This document shows, piece after piece, positions 18,553 to 27,418 of a stretch of 64,000 nt of DNA. The notes under the pieces are model-generated. The model saw only the letters and a list, made by a program, of their open reading frames with translations. It had not been told where the DNA came from and did not search any database. The stretch comes from Arthrobacter castelli DSM 16402 (GTDB lineage Bacteria; Actinomycetota; Actinomycetes; Actinomycetales; Micrococcaceae): assembly GCF_000430705.1 (NCBI RefSeq), contig NZ_AUMN01000006.1, forward strand, positions 62,001-126,000, given 5' to 3'. Within the stretch, counting starts at the first letter, position 1; each line of letters opens with the position of its first letter. A program made the position numbers and the translations under genes.

Positions 18553-19011
18553 ATGACTACCAACGACGACGGCGGCCCGGCAGGCGCGCCCGGCACCGGC
18601 CCCGAGCCCGGCGCCGACACCGCGATCGACTGGGAGGCGCTGATCCGGGCCGCCCGCTCGGCGCTGGAGAATGCCTACGTTCCCTACTCGCAGTACCCGG
18701 TGGGAGCGGCGGCAATGGTCGACGACGGCAGACTGATCACCGGCGCGAACGTGGAGAACGCCTCCTACGGGCTGACCTTGTGCGCCGAGTGCTCGTTGGT
18801 CTCCGCGCTGCACATGGGCGGGGGCGGCCGGATCACCGCGTTCACCTGCGTGGACGGCGATGGCAATATCCTGGCCCCCTGCGGACGCTGCCGCCAGCTG
18901 CTGTACGAACACCGCGCGGCCGCGATGCAACTGCTGACCGTCAGCGGAGTCAAGAGTATGGACCAGGTGCTGCCCGATGCCTTCGGCCCGCAACACCTTG
19001 ATCAGCGTTAG
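18553..19011 (+). CDS. cdd: Cytidine deaminase
   Basis: 152 residues. The zinc site is complete: Cys 77, catalytic Glu 79 (CAEC), and PCGRC with Cys 110 and Cys 113. ANVENASYGLTLCAE is the family signature. It converts cytidine and deoxycytidine to uridine and deoxyuridine. The first 26 residues are a Gly/Pro/Asp-rich extension not needed for the fold. The ATG at 18553 with GGGGTGAG upstream is used; it follows the permease stop at two bases, so it belongs to the nucleoside operon. Confidence 0.94.
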   Translation: MTTNDDGGPAGAPGTGPEPGADTAIDWEALIRAARSALENAYVPYSQYPVGAAAMVDDGRLITGANVENASYGLTLCAECSLVSALHMGGGGRITAFTCVDGDGNILAPCGRCRQLLYEHRAAAMQLLTVSGVKSMDQVLPDAFGPQHLDQR

Positions 19012-19029
19012 CAACGAGAGGATCGAAAA

Positions 19030-20316
19030 ATGAGCCCGGACTTCGACGCCGTCGACATCATCCGCACCAAGCGTGACCGCGGCACGCTCAGCGGCGAGCA
19101 GATCGACTGGACCATCGATGCCTACACCCGTGGCACTATCGCCGACGAGCAGATGTCGGCGCTGAACATGGCGATCCTGCTTAATGGGATGTCGCGGCCG
19201 GAGATTTCCCGGTGGACCACGGCGATGATCAGCTCCGGCGAGCGGATGGACTTCCCCTCGCTGGGCAAGGCAACGGTGGACAAGCACTCCACCGGCGGGG
19301 TGGGGGACAAGATCACCCTGCCGCTGGCGCCGCTGGTCGCAGTGTACGGCGTCGCGGTTCCGCAATTGTCCGGCCGCGGGCTGGGCCACACCGGCGGGAC
19401 GCTGGACAAACTGGAGTCGATCCCCGGATGGCAGGCATCGCTGTCCAATGAACAGATGATGTCCCAACTGTCCGACGTCGGCGCCGTCATTTGCGCCGCG
19501 GGCTCGGGGCTGGCTCCGGCGGACAAGAAACTCTACGCGCTGCGGGACGTGACGGGGACAGTGGAGTCCATTCCGCTCATCGCCTCATCCATCATGAGCA
19601 AGAAGATCGCCGAGGGCACCGGGTCGCTGGTGCTGGACGTGAAGGTCGGTTCCGGCGCCTTCATGAAGGACGAGGAATCCGCCCGCGAACTGGCCGAAAC
19701 AATGGTCGCGCTCGGCCAGGACGCCGGGGTGAAGACCGTTGCGTTGATGACCAATATGGAAACACCGCTCGGACTGACCGCGGGCAACGCCATCGAAGTC
19801 GAAGAATCGGTCCAGGTCCTCGCCGGAGAGGGGCCGGAAGACGTCGTCGAACTGACGGTGCGGCTGGCCGAGGAAATGCTCGCCGCAGCCGGGGTTCCGG
19901 ATGCGGACCCGGCGGCCGCGTTGAAGGATGGCCGGGCGATGGACGTGTGGCGCCGGATGATCGCCGCGCAGGGCGGCGATCCGGATGCGCAGCTGCCGGT
20001 CGCCCGCGAATCGGAGACGATCTACGCCCCCGCCGACGGCGTGCTGGTCGGGCTGGATGCGCTCAGCGTCGGGGTGGCTGCCTGGCGGCTGGGGGCCGGA
20101 CGTGCGCGCAAGGAGGACCAGGTCCAGGCCGGCGCCGGCGTGAGGATGCATGCCAAGCCCGGTGCCGTGGTCCGTTCGGGTGAACCGCTGATGACTATGT
20201 TGACCGACGACGCGTCCCGGTTCGACCGCGCCCGCGAGGCCCTGGCTGACGCCGTCGTCATCGCCGCCGAAGGTGCACGCCCGGCCCAGCGGCTGATCAT
20301 CGACCGCATCGCCTGA
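19030..20316 (+). CDS. deoA: Thymidine / pyrimidine-nucleoside phosphorylase
   Basis: 428 residues. The phosphate-binding KHSTGGVGDK is at 85-94. LSGRGLGHTGGTLDKLES is the glycosyltransferase family 3 signature, and SSIMSKKIAEG is also present. It splits thymidine, uridine or deoxyuridine to base and (deoxy)ribose-1-phosphate. The deaminated nucleosides from Cdd are its substrates, which ties import to salvage. It has a Shine-Dalgarno site (GAGAGGA) and follows cdd by 18 bases. Confidence 0.95.
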   Translation: MSPDFDAVDIIRTKRDRGTLSGEQIDWTIDAYTRGTIADEQMSALNMAILLNGMSRPEISRWTTAMISSGERMDFPSLGKATVDKHSTGGVGDKITLPLAPLVAVYGVAVPQLSGRGLGHTGGTLDKLESIPGWQASLSNEQMMSQLSDVGAVICAAGSGLAPADKKLYALRDVTGTVESIPLIASSIMSKKIAEGTGSLVLDVKVGSGAFMKDEESARELAETMVALGQDAGVKTVALMTNMETPLGLTAGNAIEVEESVQVLAGEGPEDVVELTVRLAEEMLAAAGVPDADPAAALKDGRAMDVWRRMIAAQGGDPDAQLPVARESETIYAPADGVLVGLDALSVGVAAWRLGAGRARKEDQVQAGAGVRMHAKPGAVVRSGEPLMTMLTDDASRFDRAREALADAVVIAAEGARPAQRLIIDRIA

Positions 20317-20351
20317 CGCCGGCGCCTGCGCTGGGATCAAGGCCTGTTCCT

Positions 20352-20371
20352 CCTCATCCCCGGGGATGAGG
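20352..20371 (+). terminator. Palindrome after deoA, possible terminator
   Basis: CCTCATCCCC followed directly by GGGGATGAGG forms a 20-bp perfect palindrome 35 bases after the deoA stop. Allowing a four-base loop, the stem is eight pairs. No T run follows. It is the only strong structure in the 212-base gap before dedA. Confidence 0.5.
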
Positions 20372-20528
20372 GAAGCCGCCGCTAAAGCCCCCGGTGGGTT
20401 GATGCCTGCCACCACCTAAGTTCCGTACGTTGATAAATGCGGGACCAATCAGGGAAGCACCCCATATCCGCCGGTGTGCGCTGTACGGGATCGTTGAACT
20501 GAGGGAACAACGAAGGGGTGGCACGGGT

Positions 20529-21203
20529 ATGGAATTTGTCGACGGATTCACGGCATGGGTCGAGGCGGTCAATGACACGATCCTCGATGCGGCCGGTTCC
20601 GGCTGGATATACCTGCTGCTGTTCGCGCTGTGCATCGTCGACGCATTCTTCCCGCCTGTTCCCAGCGAAACCGTCGTCGTCGCCCTGGCCGCAGTGGCCA
20701 TGACCTCCGGCGTGCCGAACCTGTGGGTGATCACAATCCTCGCTGCGGCCGGGGCTATCATTGGCGACAACACCGCCTACGTGATCGGCCGGTCCATCGG
20801 CACCAGACGGTTCCGGTGGATGCGGCGGCCGAAAGTGGCCGAGTCGTTCTCCTGGGCGGGAAGCCAGCTGGACAAGCGGGGCCCGATACTGATCATGGCC
20901 GCGCGGTACATTCCGGTGGGGCGGACCGCTGTGAATATGACCGCCGGAGCGACGGGCTTCCACCGAGTGCAGTTCTTCTGGTTATCGGTGATCGCCGGTT
21001 GTTCCTGGGCGTTGTATTCGGTGGGCATTGGCATCCTCGCCGGGCACTGGGTGCAGGACAATCCTTTCCTTGGCGTCGCGCTCGCGGTGGGCATTGCGAT
21101 GGTCCTTGGGCTGATCGTGGACTTCATCAACCGCAGGCTGACGGCGCGCCGGGCGGCACGAGCCGAGGCAGCGAAGCGTTGGTCGGAGCCGACGCGGTTG
21201 TGA
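20529..21203 (+). CDS. DedA family membrane protein
   Basis: 224 residues with about five hydrophobic segments. FFPPVPSETVVVALAAVA near the N-terminus and ARYIPVGRTAVNMTAG are the conserved DedA (SNARE-associated / VTT) motifs, the second holding the essential Arg residues. DedA proteins act in the membrane, and some family members translocate polyprenyl or phospholipids. The basic C-terminal tail (RRLTARRAARAEAAKR) faces the cytoplasm. The ATG at 20529 is the start that places the first span correctly. It lies between deoA and add but has no clear link to nucleosides. Confidence 0.88.
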   Translation: MEFVDGFTAWVEAVNDTILDAAGSGWIYLLLFALCIVDAFFPPVPSETVVVALAAVAMTSGVPNLWVITILAAAGAIIGDNTAYVIGRSIGTRRFRWMRRPKVAESFSWAGSQLDKRGPILIMAARYIPVGRTAVNMTAGATGFHRVQFFWLSVIAGCSWALYSVGIGILAGHWVQDNPFLGVALAVGIAMVLGLIVDFINRRLTARRAARAEAAKRWSEPTRL

Positions 21204-21208
21204 CGTAC

Positions 21209-21214
21209 TACAGT
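21209..21214 (+). promoter_or_regulatory. -10 element of add, leaderless
   Basis: TACAGT is followed by seven bases and GTG at 21222. It supports 21222, not the overlapping GTG at 21213, as the start codon of adenosine deaminase. Confidence 0.45.
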
Positions 21215-21221
21215 GTCTTCT

Positions 21222-22364
21222 GTGAGTGAACCAGTTTTGAACGCCGTGCCAGCATCCGACCTGACTTTCGACGTCCGCTCCCTGCCGAAGGTGTCCCTGC
21301 ATGACCACCTCGACGGCGGGCTGCGTCCGCAAACCATTATCGAACTCGCCGCCCGCATTGGCCACGAGCTGCCTTCCACCGACGCGGTGGCACTGGGGCA
21401 GTGGTTCCGCGAGTCGGCCGATTCGGGATCCTTGCCCCGCTATCTTGAGACATTCGAGCACACCGTCGCCGTGATGCAGACCCGGGATGCACTGGCCCGG
21501 GTGGCCGCCGAATTCGTGGAGGACCTGGCCGACGACGGCGTCATCTACGGTGAAGTGCGCTGGGCACCTGAACAGCATCTGCAGCAGGGCCTGAGCCTCG
21601 ACGAGGCTGTCGAAGCAGTCCAGGAAGGGCTGGAGGCCGGAGTTGACACGGTGGAATCCACCGGGCGGCAGATCCAGGTGGGGCAGCTGATTACCGCCAT
21701 GCGGCACGCCGACCGCAGCATGGAAATCGCCGAGCTGGCCGTGAGGCACCGGGACTCCGGCGCCGTCGGGTTCGACATCGCCGGAGCGGAAGACGGCTTC
21801 CCGCCGTCGAGGTTTGCCGAGGCCTTCACCTATCTGGCCGAAAACCAGTTCCCCGTTACCGCCCACGCCGGTGAAGCCGCCGGTCTGGACAGCATCGCCG
21901 ACGCTCTGGTCAGCGCCCGGACGCTGAGGCTGGGACACGGGGTTCGGATCGCCGAAGACATCGACGTCGAATTCACCAACGATGATGACGGCGACGGCGA
22001 CGTCGGACTGGTCAGCCTGGGCCGGCTGGCCTGCTGGGTCCGCGACCGCAGCATCCCGCTGGAAATCTGCCCGTCGTCGAACCTGCAGACCGGCGCGGTG
22101 GCAGGCTTTGGCGAGCAACTCAGCGAACACCCGGTGGACTTGCTGTACCAGACCGGATTCAACGTCAGCATCAACCCGGACAACCGGCTGATGAGCGGGG
22201 CGACGCTCAGCGACGAACTGGAACTGCTGGTCGACACCTTCGAGTACGATCTGGATGACCTGCAGACGCTGATGCTCAACGCCGTCGAGGCCGCGTTCCT
22301 GCCGCTGGAAGAGCGCGAAGCGCTGGCCGACTACGTGGTGGAGGGATTCGCGAACGAGCGGTGA
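21222..22364 (+). CDS. add: Adenosine deaminase
   Basis: 380 residues. The zinc site is HDHLDGG (His 27, His 29). The catalytic pair is in HAGEAAG (His 215, Glu 218), followed by LGHGVRI (His 239). ICPSSNLQTG and SINPDNRLMSG are typical of the enzyme. It deaminates adenosine and deoxyadenosine to inosine and deoxyinosine, the purine side of the salvage pathway served by the upstream transporter. It probably has its own leaderless promoter. Its stop overlaps the mazG start (GTGA). Confidence 0.94.
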   Translation: MSEPVLNAVPASDLTFDVRSLPKVSLHDHLDGGLRPQTIIELAARIGHELPSTDAVALGQWFRESADSGSLPRYLETFEHTVAVMQTRDALARVAAEFVEDLADDGVIYGEVRWAPEQHLQQGLSLDEAVEAVQEGLEAGVDTVESTGRQIQVGQLITAMRHADRSMEIAELAVRHRDSGAVGFDIAGAEDGFPPSRFAEAFTYLAENQFPVTAHAGEAAGLDSIADALVSARTLRLGHGVRIAEDIDVEFTNDDDGDGDVGLVSLGRLACWVRDRSIPLEICPSSNLQTGAVAGFGEQLSEHPVDLLYQTGFNVSINPDNRLMSGATLSDELELLVDTFEYDLDDLQTLMLNAVEAAFLPLEEREALADYVVEGFANER

Positions 22365-23170
22365 ACAGATCCGACGGAGTAGACGCCTCGTGGGTCGACC
22401 AAACGGGCGCCAGCGAGAGCGTGGCGTGGGTCGACCAAACGAGCGCCAGCGAGAGCGTGGAGACCGGCTTCGCGCGGCTGAACGAGGTCATCGCCCAGCT
22501 GCGCGAACACTGTCCCTGGATGGGGGCGCTGACCCACGCCAGTCTCGTTGAGTACCTGATCGAGGAGACGTACGAGCTGGTCGAAGCCGTCGAGGAAGAC
22601 CACCCGCCGTCCGAGCTCGCCGGGGAGCTCGGGGACGTGCTGCTCCAGGTCGTGCTGCATGCCCGCCTGGCCGAGGAGGAAAGCCGGTTCGGCATTGAGG
22701 ATGTGGTCAACGGGCTGACGGAGAAAATGGTCCGCCGCAACCCGCACGTGTTCACCCCCGACGGCCGGCTGCAGGAGACTTTCCCGGCGACGGTGGAGGA
22801 GATTATTGACCGCTGGCACCAGGTCAAGCAGCGGGAGAAGCCGGAGCGGACCTCCGCATTCGACGGCATCCCCGCGTCGCTGCCGGCGCTGGCGCTTGCC
22901 ACCAAGACACTCAAGCGGGCCGAGGCTGCCGGACCTGACGGACCTGACGGACCTGACGGGGCAACCGGCCGCGACAGCGTCGACAACCCGGCCGGCCCGC
23001 ACACCGGCGGCCCCGCCGCACCCGGCAGCAGCGCAGCCGCCCCGGCAACCGAGGACGAGCTGGGCGATTTCCTGCTGGACATTGTCCGCCACGCCACGTC
23101 CAGCGGGATGGACTCCGAACGGGCCCTGCGTTCCGCGGTCGCCCGGTTCCAGGAACGCCGGACTGCATGA
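22361..23170 (+). CDS. mazG: MazG nucleotide pyrophosphohydrolase with a repeat-derived N-terminus
   Basis: 269 residues. The MazG core starts near residue 37 (FARLNEVIAQLREHCPW) and holds the LIEETYELVEAVEE and ELGDVLLQVVLHA helices whose acidic residues bind Mg. It hydrolyses NTPs/dNTPs to NMPs for pool cleaning. Two things are odd. Residues about 10-33 are a 12-residue tandem repeat (WVDQT.ASESV twice) encoded by a 36-bp DNA repeat that matches a non-coding repeat elsewhere in the window. The C-terminal half has a low-complexity insert with GPD three times. The GTG start overlaps the add stop by four bases. Confidence 0.87.
   Translation: MNRSDGVDASWVDQTGASESVAWVDQTSASESVETGFARLNEVIAQLREHCPWMGALTHASLVEYLIEETYELVEAVEEDHPPSELAGELGDVLLQVVLHARLAEEESRFGIEDVVNGLTEKMVRRNPHVFTPDGRLQETFPATVEEIIDRWHQVKQREKPERTSAFDGIPASLPALALATKTLKRAEAAGPDGPDGPDGATGRDSVDNPAGPHTGGPAAPGSSAAAPATEDELGDFLLDIVRHATSSGMDSERALRSAVARFQERRTA
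22389..22460. repeat. REP-like element, 2 x 36 bp, inside the 5' end of mazG
   Basis: Copies 22389-22424 and 22425-22460 differ at one base. The second copy and the bases after it (to about 22465) closely match the minus strand of 35092-35130, including the shared cores GGTCGACCAA, GCGCCAGCGA and GCGTGGAGACC. The unit length is a multiple of three, so the reading frame of mazG is kept. Confidence 0.85.
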
Positions 23171-23195
23171 GTCGGGGACTGTGCGTCGTTTTATC

Positions 23196-23498
23196 TTATC
23201 GAGCGAGTGGCGATGGCAGCTCCACCGGTATCCGACCACCGGAGACGTCCTCCCGGGGCGCGGCGACCTGTGCCCACATCTCGTCGAGGGAGAGGCCGAG
23301 GACCGTCGCGACCGCCGCGATGGTCGAGAACGACGGCGTAGCCACGCGGCCCGTTTCGATCTTGCGCAGCGTCTCCGGCGACACGCCGGCGTCGAGTGCG
23401 ACCTCGAGGATCGAACGCTCCCGCCGGGCAAGCCGCAGCACCGCACCGAGGCGCTGCCCGCGTTCGATCTCCTCAGGGGTGAGCGGCAATCTGACCAT
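23196..23498 (-). CDS. XRE-family helix-turn-helix regulator
   Basis: 100 residues. The HTH_3 domain spans about residues 15-70: GAVLRLARRERSILEVALDAG is the first part, followed by the recognition helix region SPETLRKIETGRVATPSFSTI and the scaffold helix LGLSLDEMW. It is transcribed away from the methionine aminopeptidase gene 46 bases off. The gap holds an inverted repeat over the map -10 box, so it very likely represses map and itself. It is convergent with mazG. Confidence 0.9.
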   Translation of the reverse strand: MVRLPLTPEEIERGQRLGAVLRLARRERSILEVALDAGVSPETLRKIETGRVATPSFSTIAAVATVLGLSLDEMWAQVAAPREDVSGGRIPVELPSPLAR

Positions 23499-23510
23499 GA
23501 CACGATTCTA

Positions 23511-23534
23511 ATACCGGGATGATCTGACCGGTAT
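23511..23534. promoter_or_regulatory. Inverted-repeat operator between the XRE gene and map
   Basis: ATACCGG (23511-23517) and CCGGTAT (23528-23534) are perfect inverted repeats with a 10-base spacer. The right arm overlaps the TATAGT -10 box (23532-23537), so a bound repressor would block RNA polymerase. Confidence 0.65.
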
Positions 23535-23537
23535 AGT
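23532..23537 (+). promoter_or_regulatory. -10 element of map, leaderless
   Basis: TATAGT lies seven bases before the ATG at 23545 and no Shine-Dalgarno sequence is present. The mRNA probably starts at the A of the ATG. Confidence 0.6.
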
Positions 23538-23544
23538 TATTGGC

Positions 23545-24333
23545 ATGATCGAAATCCTCAGCCCAGCCCAGCTGGGCCGCGCCCGGGACACGGGACGCCT
23601 CGTCGGCGACATCCTCCACGCCGTGAAGCACCGCGCCCGGGCCGGCACCAACCTGCTCGACATCGACCGGTGGGCCAAGGAGATGATCGTCGAGGCCGGT
23701 GCCGAGTCCTGCTACGTCGACTACGCGCCCTCGTTCGGTCGCGGCCCGTTCGGGCACTACATCTGCGCGGCCGTCAACGATGGTGTCCTCCACGGAATGC
23801 CGCACGACTACCGCCTGGCGGACGGCGACCTGCTCACCCTTGACCTCGCCGTAAAGCTCAGGGGCGTCGCCGCGGACGCCGCCATCAGCTTCGTCGTCGG
23901 CCAGATCCGCTCCTCCGAAGACCAGAAGATGATCGAGACCACCGAACGTGCGCTGGCCGCGGGTATCGCCGCAGCGCGGCCAGGGGCTCGCGTCGGCGAC
24001 CTCTCCCACGCCATCGGCTCTGTGCTCGCCGACGCCGGGTATCCGATCAACCTGGAGTTCGGGGGCCACGGCATCGGGACGACCATGCATCAGGATCCCC
24101 ACGTGGCGAACAGCGGCCGTCCCGGGCGTGGCTACAAGCTGCGACCCGGCCTGCTGCTCGCCCTGGAGCCCTGGGTCATGGCAGACACGGACAGGTTGGT
24201 CGTTGACGCCGATGGGTGGACGCTGCGCAGCGCGACCGGATGCCGCACCGCGCACAGCGAGCACACGATCGCCATCACCGATGACGGGGCCGAGGTCCTC
24301 ACCTCGCCAGTCCCCTACACAGTGACGGCTTGA
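23545..24333 (+). CDS. map: Methionine aminopeptidase, type I
   Basis: 262 residues of the pita-bread fold. All five metal ligands are present: Asp 100, Asp 111, His 175, Glu 208 and Glu 239, and the catalytic His 83 lies in DGVLHGMP. It removes the initiator Met from new proteins. It is not next to ribosomal genes, where a housekeeping map copy is usual in actinobacteria, but is paired with a divergent XRE regulator. It is therefore likely to be a second, regulated aminopeptidase rather than the main one. Confidence 0.93.
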   Translation: MIEILSPAQLGRARDTGRLVGDILHAVKHRARAGTNLLDIDRWAKEMIVEAGAESCYVDYAPSFGRGPFGHYICAAVNDGVLHGMPHDYRLADGDLLTLDLAVKLRGVAADAAISFVVGQIRSSEDQKMIETTERALAAGIAAARPGARVGDLSHAIGSVLADAGYPINLEFGGHGIGTTMHQDPHVANSGRPGRGYKLRPGLLLALEPWVMADTDRLVVDADGWTLRSATGCRTAHSEHTIAITDDGAEVLTSPVPYTVTA

Positions 24334-24344
24334 TGCGGCGGTCG

Positions 24345-24382
24345 TGACGGCGCCGGATGCCCGAACCCCGCCGGCGTCGTCA
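24345..24382 (+). terminator. Hairpin after map
   Basis: TGACGGCGCCGG (24345-24356) pairs with CCGGCGTCGTCA (24371-24382), a 12-bp stem with one G-U pair and a 14-base loop, starting 11 bases after the map stop. No T run follows, as is common for actinobacterial hairpins. Confidence 0.6.
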
Positions 24383-24409
24383 TTCGCGCCATAGCGGGTC
24401 AAACTGAAC

Positions 24410-24415
24410 TAGGCT
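24410..24415 (+). promoter_or_regulatory. Probable -10 element of eno
   Basis: TAGGCT fits TANNNT and lies 64 bases before the enolase ATG, which has its own ribosome site (GGACAGGAG). No convincing -35 box was found. Confidence 0.35.
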
Positions 24416-24464
24416 GGGAGTCAATCATTAACCCGCGACGCGCACCAGTTAATCGTTTCCATAG

Positions 24465-25760
<1,296 letters not shown>

Positions 25761-25837
25761 TCGCGGGTTCGGCTCGCTATCGTGGAGGGTAGCCGGCAGA
25801 CCCCCTGCCAGCGAACACGCCGAACGCAAGGAGAACG

Positions 25838-26740
25838 ATGTCCACCCGTCGTCCCAATGTGCCCCGGGCCGCAAAAAGCGCCCGGTCCACGTCCGGCGGA
25901 CAGGCGGGTGGCAGCGGTGTTGCCGACGGTGCCGGTGATCGTTCCAGGGGTCCTGCCGAGTCGCGCGTGAAGAACCGCGTGGAGACCGGCGACGACGTCA
26001 TTTCCGCGGAGGTGCTGCACCCCGACTTCGGCTCGGGTGGCAAAGACGGTGGCAGAGAGGCAAGCAAGGCGACTGAAAAAGACGGCGGCAAAGCGACCGG
26101 CAACAACAACCGAAAAGACGCTGCCGGCGGCACCGGCACCGGCTCCGGCACCGCAGCCAAGGCGCCGTCCGGCAAGGCGCCGTCCGGCAAGAAGTCCCGG
26201 TCCTCGGCCGCCGCCCGCCGGGCCTCCGAACGCGACAGCGCCAAGTTCGCAGTGCGCCAGCCGGTGGTCAGCTGGAACAGGAACGAACCAGGGGCCGAAG
26301 GCAGCGGCACGGGCAATGGCACCGCGGGCGACGCCGGTTCCGCGGCCGGTGGCGAGCCGGTTCCGGCCAAGTCGTTTTCGGGCAGATTGCTCGCCCTCGC
26401 CGTCGTCCTCATCGCCATGGTCGTGATCCTCGCCCCCACCGTGCAGACGTATGTGGAACAGCGCATGGAGATCAACGCGCTGCAGTCGGACATATCGGCC
26501 CAGCAGGCCGAGCAGGACAGGCTGCAGACTCAACTCTCCCGTTGGGAGGACCCCGCTTACATCAAGCAGCAGGCCCGTAAGCGGCTGTTTTTGGTAATGC
26601 CCGGTGAAACGAGATACTTGGTGGTGGGCGCAGACGAGGCGACGCAACCCGAACAGGCCCCGTCGCCGCCGACCGGTGACGAAGACGATCCATGGGTCGA
26701 TGCGCTCTTCGAATCAATCAAACGCTCAGCCACTGACTGA
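25838..26740 (+). CDS. Septum formation initiator (DivIC/FtsB-like)
   Basis: 300 residues. A long disordered N-terminal cytoplasmic region (about 180 residues, rich in Gly, Ala, Thr and Lys, with KAPSGKAPSGK) precedes one membrane span (LLALAVVLIAMVVILAPTV). An extracytoplasmic coiled coil follows (INALQSDISAQQAEQDRLQTQL), ending in the conserved WEDPAYIKQQARKRL segment. It is likely part of the divisome with FtsL and FtsQ. The start has AAGGAG eight bases upstream. Confidence 0.9.
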   Translation: MSTRRPNVPRAAKSARSTSGGQAGGSGVADGAGDRSRGPAESRVKNRVETGDDVISAEVLHPDFGSGGKDGGREASKATEKDGGKATGNNNRKDAAGGTGTGSGTAAKAPSGKAPSGKKSRSSAAARRASERDSAKFAVRQPVVSWNRNEPGAEGSGTGNGTAGDAGSAAGGEPVPAKSFSGRLLALAVVLIAMVVILAPTVQTYVEQRMEINALQSDISAQQAEQDRLQTQLSRWEDPAYIKQQARKRLFLVMPGETRYLVVGADEATQPEQAPSPPTGDEDDPWVDALFESIKRSATD

Positions 26741-26782
26741 ATCCGCCGGCGAACCTTGCCGGCTGCGCGGGAAGGAACCTCG

Positions 26783-27418
26783 TTGACCGAACACTGGCGA
26801 ACCGTTCAGGACGGTGACCTGGACACGCTCAGCCGGCAGCTGGGGCGCCCGGTGCGCGACGTCGTCGAAATCGGTGCCCGCTGTGTCTGCGGCAACCCGC
26901 TGGTGGCCACCACGGCGCCACGGCTGAGCAAGGGGATCCCGTTCCCGACGACGTTCTACCTCACCCATCCGGTGGTCACGGCGGCCGTGTCACGGCTGGA
27001 GGCATCGGGACTGATGAGCGAAATGAGCGAACGGCTCACCCGCGACGAGGACCTGGCCGGACGTTACGTTCAAGCCCACGAACACTACCTGGCCACCCGC
27101 GACGAGATCGGCCGGCGCAGCGGGGTGGGCGCGGTGCCGGAAATCGCCGGCGTCTCCGCCGGCGGCATGCCTGAACGGGTGAAATGCCTGCACGCACTGG
27201 TGGCCCACTCGCTGGCAGCCGGTCCGGGCGTCAATCCCCTGGGCGACGAGGCGTTGGAACCCTTGGCACCGTGGTGGACCCGGGACCGGTGTTACTGCGA
27301 CGGGGCGTGGGATACGGCCGGGCCGGTGCCGTCCAAGGACCTCAGCCGGCATGTGCGGACCCAGGAACAGGCCGGCGACAACTCACGGCGGGACAATAGC
27401 CCACGGAAGGATGCCTGA
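26783..27418 (+). CDS. DUF501 domain-containing protein
   Basis: 211 residues of the actinobacterial DUF501 family of unknown function. Conserved parts are LGRPVRDVVEIGARCVCGNPLVA, FPTTFYLTHP and, at the end, WTRDRCYCDGAWD. The paired Cys residues (CVC, CYC) suggest metal or redox binding, but this is inference. A TTG start at 26783 is chosen because GGAAGGA sits nine bases upstream. Its stop shares a base with the ppx start (TGATG), and the divIC-DUF501-ppx order is conserved. Confidence 0.88.
   Translation: MTEHWRTVQDGDLDTLSRQLGRPVRDVVEIGARCVCGNPLVATTAPRLSKGIPFPTTFYLTHPVVTAAVSRLEASGLMSEMSERLTRDEDLAGRYVQAHEHYLATRDEIGRRSGVGAVPEIAGVSAGGMPERVKCLHALVAHSLAAGPGVNPLGDEALEPLAPWWTRDRCYCDGAWDTAGPVPSKDLSRHVRTQEQAGDNSRRDNSPRKDA

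Noticed and set aside
24345-24382. Possible riboswitch upstream of eno
   Set aside because: The stem starts right after the map stop codon and lies upstream of the likely eno -10 box, so it is better explained as a map terminator.
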